Positions 1 through 10,746 of a stretch of 64,000 bases of DNA are shown one piece after another. Source of the stretch: Ramazzottius varieornatus (Eukaryota > Tardigrada > Eutardigrada > Parachela > Ramazzottiidae). The notes under the pieces are model-generated. The model had not been told where the DNA came from. It ran no database searches and saw nothing but the letters and a program-made list of their open reading frames with translations. Each line of letters starts with the position of its first letter. The first letter of the stretch is position 1. Position numbers and translations under genes: made by a program. The stretch is from NCBI GenBank assembly GCA_001949185.1, contig BDGG01000010.1:1187773-1251772 (forward strand). The letters run 5' to 3'.

Positions 1-84
1 CGAAGTTCCAAGTATTTTTCATCGACAAATTTCAAATTATTCCCCAAACCATTTCCTGATTCTATACCTTGATTACTTTTTCAG

Positions 85-436
85 GCGTCTTTTTCCGACG
101 AAGGTGTTCGAAGGACGAAATCCCCATGGAGCGGAGGGTGGCTGGGAGCTTCTGGCCGGTCTGGCTAATCAAGATATCGAAGTCGGTACAACAGTACTAG
201 TCCTTCGGAACACACTCAGCATAGCTGGCTGGCTCCTCAAGAAGTACTACGAGAAACAGTTTTCAAAGCTCCTTATTTACGTATCTCGGCACATGCTGCC
301 GAAAATTAGAGAAAGAACACCCAAAGAGCTAATGGGCCCTGTGGAGAGGCTCAACGAACTCATGGAAACGTACCACCGTACCATGACCATAGCTGTTCCT
401 GAAAATAGACTGTCCGATGATTTTTGGCAGCAGTGA
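85..436 (+). CDS. C-terminal exon of an unrecognised gene (5' part outside the window)
   Basis: A polypyrimidine tract and AG at 83-84 form a clear 3' splice site. The exon then stays open to a TGA stop at 434-436, giving about 116 residues that include the motif WELLAGLANQ and end in SDDFWQQ. No ATG lies near the start, so this is a terminal exon and not a whole gene. The sequence is amphipathic and probably helical, with no repeat or membrane segment. An AATAAA polyadenylation signal about 110 bases past the stop supports a real 3' end. I could not assign a family. Gene ends converge here, because LIX1 ends at 665 on the other strand. Confidence 0.6.
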
Positions 437-664
437 GACTCGGGAGAGGGTTTTTGTTGCATTTTAATTTTATTTCATACTGTGATGAACCGTATTTATG
501 TATGAAATTTTTATACCGATATTCTACCTCGAAAGGAAAGCAGAAAAATAAATTAATATTGTCATCAAGAAACTGCGTACGGACTACGGAGAACTAAACT
601 GAGAAGTGTGGTTTTATGATGCCAGCAGCTAACTTGAACGAGATCATCACTTGAAAATGTTCCA

Positions 665-1922
665 TCAGATTTCGTTCGACACGAACTCGCACAGTTCTTC
701 CTCTCCGCCATACTGAAACTGGTCCAGTGCCATCAAACAAACCATGCGTTTTTCGTAAGGGAAACGAAGGTCTTTTCCGGCTTGTCGAAGCTGCAGCATC
801 TCACTTTCGGCTTGACGAAGTTGTTTGTTGAGGTATCCTGGGTTCTCGTTCTCCTTGTCCATGATATACATAGTCAGTTCTGACCGGAAAGCTCCGTCAA
901 TTTTTGCTTCAATAGAGTAGTCGATCGGTTCGTCTTGGGAAAGGCTCCGTGCGCGCATGGCTTCCATTAGTCCACTCCAGCTGAGTAACTGCAGTACGGT
1001 GCATACTTCCTGGTACTGCATCATCGTCTTGTCCATCATTCGTTCGAGTGCCAACTGGTAACTGCTGATGCCGTAAGGGTGACCATTGGCTATTTGGTGG
1101 GAGCTGACGTGCTCGACAGCCTCTTGGATGAATTCGGCTGTGATACGCCGAGACGGCGATGTGTCAAAAATGGAGTTCATCAAAGCCACTTCTGCCGCGC
1201 TTTGACGAATCCTCTTCATTTCTGAACGGGAGATCCCCCTTTCGTCTGTCGGACCTGCATGACGAGAGACTATGTTAACAGATTTAATTTCAATCTGGCT
1301 TAGAACCCGATAACGAGGTCGGTAGATCGGCTAGCGACAATGGACCATAGCCTGCATACGCTATAGAACGTTCAGTATGCTGTTCGGCGTATGTAGGTAC
1401 ACGAGATGTCAATTAGTACCACTTTCGCTAAACTATGATATTTTCCGCGTGACGTTCTACATTACTTATGGCCGACTATCATCCCAGCGATTTGAACGAT
1501 TTTTTAGCCCGGTATAAGACAATGAGATAGCTATTTTTACCTGAAAGCGGAGTTCGTGGACCAAAGCAAGCACCTTTAGCACCTGGAAGCAACAGATAGC
1601 ACGCGTGGTCCTTTTCACGACCTGACTTGTCGCAGATAGATATCCATTCGTATTCGATCTCAACATGAGTTGCTGATGGTCTGGCTGCTCTACGACTGTT
1701 CTGAGGACCGTCCGCATCTCCTGTCTCGCAATTTTGACCAGATAGCGCTTTCATTTTCCAGTAGTCTTCTAGCGAACGTTCAGGTCCGATCTCATTTCCA
1801 TCCAGCTTACAGCGCTGCAATTGGCTCATGTGGTGCTGGTACGTGTCCACCATCTTTCCCACGGCCTCCCATAACGTCTGCTTTCTGCTCTCCGATAATA
1901 ATGGACAAGCTGCTTCGGACAT
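665..1922 (-). CDS. LIX1: LIX1 / lowfat family protein
   Basis: Two coding exons (1922-1541 and 1254-665) join in phase to give 323 residues. The N-terminal half holds a double-stranded-RNA-binding-like LIX1 fold ending in LLLPGAKGACFG, equivalent to the vertebrate LPGGSCFGSF region. The second exon continues with RQSAAEVALMNSIF and SRRITAEFI, matching the highly conserved RRSAAKIALMNSVF and SRRITDEFI of LIX1. The family has roles in Fat/Dachsous signalling (lowfat in flies), limb expression and autophagy. The start ATG at 1922 follows a possible TTGCAG acceptor, so a 5' non-coding or short coding exon is possible. The intron holds a copy of repeat family A. Confidence 0.88.
1345..1408. repeat. 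Family A palindrome copy (LIX1 intron)
   Basis: CCTGCATAC at the left and GTATGTAGGTACACGAGA at the right form the diverged inverted ends of the family A consensus TTTCANGCACCTGCATAC. About 64 bases, non-coding, inside the LIX1 intron. Confidence 0.65.
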
Positions 1923-2650
1923 TTTTCTGCTGCAACAGACACCTATGACGCAAGTAAAAGTAATCGTTTATACGCAAACTTATATCAGAAGACAGGGCGT
2001 GGAACGCTACACATCATCACATCTTCTGCAATACGTTGCTTCCGTAAATAGTTAATATCCCAGTTTTTTCCCCAGTTTGATACCGACTCCGAAAGGCTAC
2101 AGCGGGGCTCAAGACTTTCATTTACGGCAAGATGCATAATTATATGTCATTCCAGCTTCTCCCAGTACTCGCACCGTACTGTCTCTGATAGTAATTAACT
2201 CTGGTCTCTCTCAGCAAGACCTTGCCTTCAGCCTCGGGTAATCGGATTCTGACCATCAACCACCACGCTATCATAAACCATGACCACGCCCATATCTAGG
2301 TGCAGTTCTGCCAGACTCTTTTCTTCTTGTGGGCTTAGCTCAGAGAAGGCTCAGACTAGCCAAAGAAGCTTGTATATACAATGTATATTATACCAAGACC
2401 AACTAGATGGGACTAGGTGCAACTACATAATCTAGGTGGTCTTGATTATACTTCCAGCGGAAACGCAAAGAGAATGCTTAAGGCGGTCAGGAATCAGGAC
2501 AACTGTATCTTGCTGCGGTACATAGACGAGACAATGCTCTGGACGAGATCAAAAACCATCAGCAGCGTAATACCACATAACGTAATGAGATCGTAATGAG
2601 AACGTACGGAAACCGTTTTGCATGAAGATACCTTTCGGAGACTTCCAAGA
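1923..2650. other. Intergenic, no gene seen
   Basis: This lies between the LIX1 start and the ZDHHC16 stop, both minus strand. It must hold the LIX1 promoter and the ZDHHC16 3' UTR. Open frames here are short and lack splice or family support. Confidence 0.5.
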
Positions 2651-4123
2651 TTAGCAATGTTCATGGACTGAAGTCTCCCATTGGACTCCATTCCCTTCCG
2701 GCTGGTGAACAGAAAACCACAGCAAATGCCGCCATCGAAAGTTGTTGTGGCTTACTCCCAAAGCATTCCGCCAGTTTCCCCAAAAGCCAAAATCATACGG
2801 ATTATCATACTTCCGTCCTTGAGCCGCCAGCCTTTTGGTTTCCTTCTTATTGATGTGAGCTTCTATACTGGTTTCTGCAACATGAGGGCGAAAGTCAACA
2901 CGAGTCGGTCACACAATCCAGTGTGATCGAACGTACCTCCACAACTTATCAAAGTGACGTGCCACATCAGCAAACAGAAGACTGATATACTGGCAGCTCC
3001 GCTAAGCAGGAACATGTAGATGACACTTCGCCTATGTAAACGGTGAACTGGGTTCTCGGGAACATATACAGTCCCAGACGAGGACGCATTCTGCATCATA
3101 CTGTAGACTTCTGGATGGTTCACCGGGAGGTAATATAGCTCTTTGAATTCAGGGTAGACGAAGATGCACAGGTAGGCGGACCCGAACCACATGTACAGCA
3201 TGAAGGAGAAGAAGTACCGATGATTGTAGTGTCCCACACAACTGTTCAGCCACGCTAAGCAGAGACAAGCTTGAAACGCAGTTTTGTTTGCCCCCAGACA
3301 GAAAACTCAAAGCTCTGAACTCACGACAGTGGTGGTCCATACGGAGTATGCAGCGGTTGCAAATCGTGCAGTGGTGGGTTCGAGGAGGTTTCAAACCCTG
3401 ACATTTCGAACACAATGGCTGGATTTGGTTCGCTGAGGAATACTGCGCCTGTAAAAGTAGGCCGGATCTTCATAAATAAAAACTGTTACAACTTTAACGC
3501 TGCATACTCAAGCACACGAAACCGGAAAAGGACGATAGTTACCGGTGGAGGGTACCCTGGGGGAGTTCGGAGACCTTGTATGTAGTGGAAGCTAATACTA
3601 AAGAACAGGTAAGTGGCGACCGGGAAGTGCCATACTACGAGCAGGATATTCCTGTACTACAACGGCACCATCAAAATGTATGTGAGGCATAATATTATGT
3701 CTAGATATTATTCATCGCATATCATGCATTCGAATGCTGAACGGTGGATACAAACCTGGAGATACCATGGGAGCATGACCAGAAGGAGGATGGCTATAAT
3801 CGACAATGTTAGGACGATGACGAGAACAACCATCACCTGCAAAACATAAACCTTCGGTTTTCGAGACATTATTCACTACATATGGTTCATTACTCGAAGA
3901 TGCATTGTACAGTTGACGGTCTGTGCCTTACAGGTCCCAAGTGGTTGAGGTAGCCCTTGTCTATTAGGCGGAAGCACGGCTCCAAGACGATGTCCAGCGC
4001 ATAATCCAATGTGAGGTCCGTTCTGCTTCCGAGAGGGACGCGTCGTATCTTGAGGCGATTCCACAGAAAATGCGCAGCATCCTTCAGCTTCCGGTAAGGC
4101 CACTTACGTAACTTTGCATCCAT
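2651..4123 (-). CDS. ZDHHC16: DHHC palmitoyltransferase, ZDHHC16 type
   Basis: Six exons (4123-3932, 3836-3756, 3656-3543, 3448-3325, 3254-2937, 2874-2651) join in phase to 350 residues. The product is a protein S-acyltransferase of the endomembrane system. The N-terminal membrane segment [19 protein letters not shown] and a second segment precede TPPGYPP, then the cysteine-rich DHHC domain [15 protein letters not shown]. The catalytic motif DHHCPW is split by an intron after the first base of the proline codon and resumes as [15 protein letters not shown]. After two further hydrophobic segments the tail reads [12 protein letters not shown], then [17 protein letters not shown], the signature that separates ZDHHC16 (Aph2) from other DHHC enzymes. 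The ATG at 4123 is the best start, but an upstream exon cannot be excluded. Confidence 0.9.
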
Positions 4124-5040
4124 GTTCTTGTTCGTAGCTGTAAACGGTCGCACTTCCGGTTGGAGCATTACAGTGGCGAATAAGTCACATGTAGGCCGAG
4201 TATCGCAATTTCTCGTTCCATCTCACTTTCCCGAAACATCCAGCTCCACTTTACTGAGTTTGTGCAAAGCAGGGTACTGCAAAAGACCATATAATAACGG
4301 AAAAGCTAATCACTGAATTGTGAGGAAGAAGCTTGGACCATCAAATAGCCATTCACGCTCAGCTTGAAGCTGCTTGATCCAGCCAGAACGTCTTGCCTGA
4401 ACGTTCCTTCCAGTGTTTCCATCCAACAGAAGGCACAGACCGCCATCCACAGATGCTCCGATTATCCTTGTCTACATAACATCGACAGACGTGAGAACGA
4501 TAAGATCCTTGGAAGTTACCTGGTTCAAGTGAAGGTCCGCGACCTCGAACCTGCAGAGTGTAGAGTGTAGACAGCGGGGTTTTGTTTTGGTAAATTTACT
4601 AAATTTACTGAATTGATTCTGGATTTGTGATATGACATGACAAGTTATACATGTATGCTAGCACGACATGACTCTAGAACATGACATGGTTAACACTTAA
4701 CACTTCCCGTTTTCTTTTCAAGTTTGCATGGTAATTGCATCTCATTCCAGAATCCCTCTCGATTTGATCTTTCTAATCTCGTATTCATACTGTTCCGATC
4801 GCTGGAACCTCTGGTGGAGAAAGAGTCGAACGTATGGCACGGTCGCAGTGAGCAACAGGACGTATCCCCGCTCTGAATCGCTGCATGTGGATCGAGAACA
4901 TCCTCTCGCAAGCAATTTGGACTATCATTGATCCTCAGCACTGGAACTCGCTTCCCTGATGACAGAACTTTTAGAAAGAGCAGCAAACGAAGTGCCGGGA
5001 AACCAGCTGCTTGCGCGCTATCTTCACCGTCGACGAGAGA
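4124..5040. promoter_or_regulatory. Divergent intergenic region, ZDHHC16 / HIRIP3
   Basis: About 0.9 kb separates the first ATG of the minus-strand ZDHHC16 gene from the first ATG of the plus-strand HIRIP3 gene, so both promoters must lie here. I see no clear TATA box or coding exon. An upstream HIRIP3 exon carrying the N-terminal domain seen in vertebrates is possible but not demonstrated. Confidence 0.4.
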
Positions 5041-7167
5041 ATGTCGGACAACTCGGAGGATTCGTTTGCGGCTAGTGGAGCCAGTGTTTCAGCCGAAGAG
5101 ACACCTCGACGAATTTTAACGACAACCAAGGCCACACCACGAGACGGAAGTTCCTCTGAAATCGAAGTATCTCCCAGAGGAAAGGTGAAGCAAGCTAAAA
5201 GGGCTCTCGAAGACTCCGATTCAGACGAACAAGGCAAAAAGGTGGGATGACTTCTTCACATCATTAATTTTCAAGTTGACAATCTTCGAAATTCTTAGCG
5301 AAAAGACAATCGCAACAAGCGTACCAGAGCGATGAAAGGGTCTTCTGGAAGCGCGTCATCCGATGATGACACTCCAAAGAAATCCGCAAGCTCTGATAAG
5401 GAAAGGAGGAAATCGGTGCTAATGTCCGAAGCAGGGAGTTCCGACGATGACGATGACAGAAAACCTTCTCGGAAATATAACTTACAGGAAGTTCAGAAGA
5501 GACTCGATAAAACGCAAAAAGCCGATGCTTCGAGTGACGTTAAAGTACGTAAGATATTTTTGTTTGGTTCTCTCTGTGTCCGAAGTCCGAATTCCGAAAG
5601 TAATAACACCGTTCCGCGCATGCAGGAGGAAGCTGTCCTCAAACACAAGCCCGAAAAGCAGAAGAAGTCCTCGGCGGCTGAATTAGGATCTGATGAAGAG
5701 CATGAAGCTCGGAAATCAACTAAGAGTTTGACGTTGGATAGTGGTTCGGAAGGTTCGCTTGAGCTTTCACCACCACGGACAAAGTTTCCTTCAAGCGCCA
5801 AAAAGACCAGTGGCGCCGTCACCAGTAAGACCCAGTCTGATGACGAGTGCTCTTCAGATGCAGATGACGAACCGGATCGGTCTCCGAGCCCGAATAACAC
5901 AAAGAAGCGAAAGAAAAGCAGCGCGAAATCTCCCGAACGGACTGGGAAGAAGGTAACATTGTACCAACTGTCAGTGCTATTGCTGGGTTCTTGCTAAGCT
6001 CTGTTTCATCTACCGATGGGTGGTACTTTTAGCCTCCTGGCCAACCCATCCAACATTTTTTATGAATTCTTTTACGGCCATAGCTTAGTTCGCGAGGCAG
6101 GTCAACTTGGCCGTTTTAGAAAGTTAAAATCAGCTTTCGATCATCCCGCTACGGGGGAAGATCAACTGATAGGATCTCTGATCCTTAGTATGTACGATCC
6201 TCCACACAGTCGTACGCGTGAATCCGTCCCGGGTAGTGAGCACGCGGCAGACCGGCCAATCAACGGTCAGCTGTCAATCAGTCGAACAGATTTGCGCCAT
6301 GAGTACATAATCAGGTAATCAATGACACGCTGGGCTAACCGTGTGTGATGCTGCACATTCGAACAACAAAGTTGTCCCGCCTCGCGAACTAAGAACTATG
6401 GCCGTAAAAGAATCCATAAAAAATGTTGGATGGGTTGGCCAGGAGGCTAAAAGTACCACCCATCGGTAGATGAAACAGAGCTTAGTTTCCTTTGGCAGAC
6501 TCCCGGTTCCAGATCCAGTTCCAAACCAGGCGAAGATCCTCTAAAGCGATACAAGTCTTACCTAACCTTCGCAGGGATCCGGATCAACAACTACAAGAAG
6601 TTCTTCGAAGGCGTAACAAACGTGAGAAAGCAGAAAGAAAAGATAGTGGACCTCCTTCACGAGAAAGGGTTGAAAGGTAATGAGTATACAATACAGCATC
6701 CCTTAATCCTTCGTTATGGGGTTCGTTTCAGGGTCCGTTTCAGAAACCCATTCCGAAATTACTGATCTGTTTTCTTAGGAGTACCGACCTTTGAGGCCTG
6801 TAAGAAGCTCCGCACAAAGAATGAGACCAAGGCGGAAGTCCAAGAACTGAAGAATAACGCCATCTTGAGCAGTAAGCTCCAGTGAATTCAATGACTCTGT
6901 GTACCGATATCATTTTTTATCTAGATTTAAGAGAATAAAGACTTTTTTCTGCCGCATTCAGATCGAACTCGAACTACAAGAAGTACTTTCCCAGACCGAC
7001 CCCGGTCTCCGCCATCGACGAAGCGGCGAGCTCGCGTGACTGACAGTGACGAAGAGGGCTCTGATAGTGCCTTGGCACATCCGGCGTCCGCGGCCTACAA
7101 AAGCTCGGACGAAGAGGACGCCTTCGCCAACATGAAAGACCTCATCGGAGATGACGACTCCGATTAG
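5041..7167 (+). CDS. HIRIP3: HIRIP3-like histone chaperone with CHZ domain
   Basis: Six exons (5041-5241, 5299-5544, 5626-5952, 6499-6676, 6779-6871, 6962-7167) join in phase to 416 residues. The first two thirds are acidic, Ser/Lys-rich and disordered, with repeated SDDD and SSDE blocks typical of histone-binding nuclear proteins. The conserved C-terminal part begins DPLKRYKSYLTFAGIRINNY and continues NYKKFFEG and KGVPTFEACKKLR, matching the CHZ-motif region of human HIRIP3 (NYKKLLG, GTPSLGKCRALK). The tail is acidic (DLIGDDDSD). The family binds H2A-H2B and the HIRA complex. Intron 3 is enlarged by a MITE. The vertebrate N-terminal domain was not found, so a 5' exon may be missing. Confidence 0.85.
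5993..6484. mobile_element. MITE with ~100-bp terminal inverted repeats and TA target duplication
   Basis: The arm starting AGCTCTGTTTCATCTACC near 5995 is repeated in inverted form at about 6372-6482, ending GGTAGATGAAACAGAGCT. The two arms stay nearly identical over about 100 bases, including the palindromic counterparts of GGGTGGTACTTTTAGCC and GGCCAACCCATCCAAC. TA flanks both ends, as expected for a Tc1/mariner-type non-autonomous element. The interior (about 270 bases) has no transposase. It sits wholly inside HIRIP3 intron 3, ending just upstream of the acceptor at 6498, so it should be spliced out. Confidence 0.85.
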
Positions 7168-8639
7168 AAGTCTTCCCTCTGAATTTTCACAGGAAATCTC
7201 TGTACATTGAAAGGTTCTTCTTTTGCCGAGGTAAGGTTTCATTGTGACTGTTTTCAGTATTGTTTTTGCCGTATCGCAAACTAGGTCCTCTTTTTTTGAC
7301 GTTTTGACTGTCGCACAAAGTGACAGAATACTGAAGTATTTCCAGTGTTACCGAAGGGATGTGCAGAGTTCTTTACAGTAAATCTTACCAAAGAAAAAGG
7401 TATGTGTTGAAGTGCGCGCGGTTGTTCAAACTGAAGTGGCTAATAGTGTCGCAGTACCCGTACTGAAGTGTTTGTTCTCGAGAAGCCGATATGGTGTCTC
7501 ACAGGCTCCACACTATGGTGTTGGTGTAGGTAACTTAGGGGTGAATTGTAATGACTCTGCTGTTTTAGAATTCTTGAAGTTTACTATTGCGGGTCGATTT
7601 CATTTACTGATGACGACTGTGGTTGAGCACGGCCACAGCTAAAGTCACGCTTGAGGTTCACGGATGACAGACAGGTAAAAGTGGTTGGTGCGTTTGCCAC
7701 GAAGATATATGTCTGATAGAGGGGCGTCGATGCCGGCTGAACTTGTTACAAGTTTACATGTAGTCGTTTGTGTTTTTGCAGGAAAGACAAGCAACTCCCT
7801 CCTCTCGATCCACTGCGTAGATCGATACAGCCAGACAGACGTCGAAGATACACAGCTCGCTGATGGTTTGTTGTCTTTGGCGTTCAGGTACAAATTTTGT
7901 CAATAAATCCATTTCGTCACTGTCGTTACTTAACGTCACTCTTGTTGAGAACGGGTCTTTGTCCATTCCAAACTATTAACCACAAACGAGAAACTGTTGA
8001 AATGTTTTAGATCGCTTGGTGAACGCTTTTCCGTGAGAGCCAGTTGGACGGCGGTCCTCCATCAATGTTTTGCTGGGCGTCTCTATAATCGGATCTTTCG
8101 TTTAGAGAAGCAATATTGTTCGAGGGAAACTGGTTCGACGACTCTCTTGAGCGCTGTACGATGTGCCGTACGAGTGAGAGACTTCGTTCGGCGTCTTGCT
8201 ACGGATGTCTTATTACTTGACGAGAGCATTTTTTCCACTCGTGTTCTCAACGACTGACTAAGCGGACGTCGTTGTCGTCTTCGCGACCGATAAATTTCTG
8301 TGTATTTTGCAGGTATCGATACCTTTCGCTGGAATACTCCTGGATTCTCTTATCTCACATCTCGTCCACTTCGGAACTCATCGGTGAGTGAAGCAACATA
8401 GAACTCTTAGACTTCCATTCCTAAACTACGCTCACCAGAGTAATCTCGATGATTATTCTACCGGCGATAAATCATTGTCTGGTACAGTACGCGGGGTGGT
8501 CTTCACGGAGAGAAGAGTTCGAAAAGGCCTAACATACGTCTGGTTCGCTTCTCCGCTGGTTCTTCGCAACTTCCTCTGGTCGTGAAGACCAGGTTTCTCA
8601 CATTCAAAGTACTTGTACAAGAACCAGTAGAAAATAAAT

Positions 8640-8683
8640 GAACGAATAATTTGGCACGAATAATAAGAACGAATAATTTGGCA
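8640..8683. repeat. 17-bp direct repeat, two copies
   Basis: GAACGAATAATTTGGCA occurs at about 8640-8656 and again at 8667-8683, separated by 10 bases. It is intergenic and I see no function for it. Confidence 0.6.
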
Positions 8684-9073
8684 ATAACGGGTGGGTGAAT
8701 TGTACTTGTTCAAAATTGGATTTCCTCAGATTTGTTCTCGCCTAATTGGGGAACCGGTTATCGGGGCATATGACAGGATGTTTGATGAGTGTCAGAGCAC
8801 TAACCTTTGAGTGAGTATGGGTATTTGTATAAAGCTACGCTGAGATGTGGCGTGTGAGGACCGTTGGTCTTGCAGGTCAAGACTCACCTGACACCTCTCT
8901 CGAGATGCTCACACCGCGGCTATCAATGGTCAAAGGATGACTTATAGGAAAATATTGTCTCGAGACTTGACAGAGGGGGCCACTCTGTCATGACCAAGTA
9001 CCGGTGTACGAACAATTGCGAAGTTTATACGACAACGAGATTGATCGATATAATATCGTCAGTACACGCTAAA

Positions 9074-9223
9074 AATTATGGGCCAGGCGGAGAAAACGGC
9101 AAAATTGAACTTCAAACGTAGAAGTGGCGTAAAGTGTATTGCTGAAATCAGTCGCGTACGTACGTTCTTCCGTACCACCGTAGCGGAAAGGACTGGTCCA
9201 TAATCTTTCCTGGCCCATAAATT
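9074..9223. repeat. Possible MITE with short imperfect inverted repeats
   Basis: AATTATGGGCCAGG at 9074-9087 is mirrored by CCTGGCCCATAAATT at 9209-9223, one base imperfect. The 150-base unit has no coding content. Only one copy is seen in the window, so it is not proven to be mobile. Confidence 0.4.
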
Positions 9224-10746
9224 CTCATCGTGCGTGTACTGTATGTATGTAAATTGACGGATGGCTGCTTGTTGGAATGGTTTACTTTTACTTCGTTAGA
9301 TTGTCTTGTCCATCTGCGTATACGCCGGTCTATTCATACCTGGCGATATTATCATAATCGTGACAGAATGATTTGCCTACATGCATATGCGCGCGAAAGT
9401 ATATTGCGACATTGTATGCAAACATCAGGCGTGAACAAACAAATTATGTCAGTTTCTCTTTTACCGGACTTTCGCTCAACATGCCAGTGCTATTCAGAAA
9501 GTTTCCCTCACGGACGAAAAAATCTCTCAAGAGAATGCGGACACAATGTGCCGTGCTAATGATATAAACAGCCGTCTTTGTAAAATTGGGGCCAATGTTT
9601 TCTAACTTTCCGAAACTTGTCAACTGTGAAAACATAATCACAACCGCCGGTTTGAGAAGTACGATCCATCAAGTACACGTACCATATTTCGTGAAAGTTC
9701 TTTATGACGACTACCACTGCCAACTCCCCTCGACCCTTCTGCATGCTTCCGTGTATAAGGCTGTGCTTTGCCACCATATCTTTTTCTGAACCCGGAAGTT
9801 TTGTTTCTCAGAATAACGTTCCTTGTCGAGCCGCGAAGCAGCGAATAGAGCACGGATAGTTTTCTGGTGAAAACTGGGGCGGTGTTGGATCTCTTCTTCC
9901 CCTCTGAATTTTCCGTTTGAAATGCATGGGCTGGAACGCAAAACTAGTCTCAGATCATATGGAGCTTCTGTACTAACCACTGTCCATTTGTTATACCATC
10001 CATTTCAATGGTGCCTGTTAAACGTCGGTACTGAATACTCTGCCAGAAGAGCGCTTTCGCTTACCGCGCGAAGATCACAGCGGTGGCTAGGTTCGTGCCA
10101 AATCGAAGAGCAATTGATGCTTTATTATCTTCCGCAATATTCAAGATATTACCGAGCCCGAAGAGCTTGCGATACAACTCGGACGTACTTTTTACGTGAC
10201 TAATCCGAGGCGAAGAATTAACAATCGCTCTGTTCGTCGAGTGTCGTCTCGAACCACCACCATCGGCTATAAAACCACTTTTCAACAGCAACCTTTTTGT
10301 CCAGCCAAACATAACGTCATTTCCCGGCCCATAAAGTACCCGCAAATTACCTTCGCTTTTAAAGACTCTTCTCTGCGCCATCCCCACTACATGAATGCTC
10401 ATTACGCGGTTTCTTCACTTTTTTCTTTTACTTACCTTCAGTCTTGTTACAGGTTGGAGACAAAAGCTTGACCTACCTTTGGCGAAGATGAATGTGTAAT
10501 AACAACGTGCTGCTTCACATCCACCGGCCATGCAGCTCGGTCTCTTCTTGGCTAGTCGCGCGTGACTGATCTACTGTACCGAATCTGTCATCTCCTTTCG
10601 GTAAGCTCAAGCAGAGATACTTCTCTCATCATCACCACCTTTTTTGCCGCATCTTTTTACCATGAGATCAAGACCTGCTCTGTTTTCCACAGTTTGACTA
10701 GTGAAGCGGAATCTGCATCGTCGCCTTCTTCCCACCTTCTGACACC

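Larger units (their letters stand above)
7168..10746. other. Long stretch without a supported gene
   Basis: This runs from the HIRIP3 stop to the start of the PTB-domain gene. Open frames are short, overlap on both strands and show no family match or phased splicing. It probably contains the HIRIP3 3' UTR and the 5' UTR and promoter of the next gene. Notable content is a 17-base direct repeat (GAACGAATAATTTGGCA at about 8640 and 8667) and an inverted-repeat element at 9074-9223. Confidence 0.5.

Noticed and set aside
9711-10402. Two minus-strand open frames of about 90-110 residues
   Set aside because: No start context, phased splicing or family similarity; composition matches surrounding non-coding DNA.
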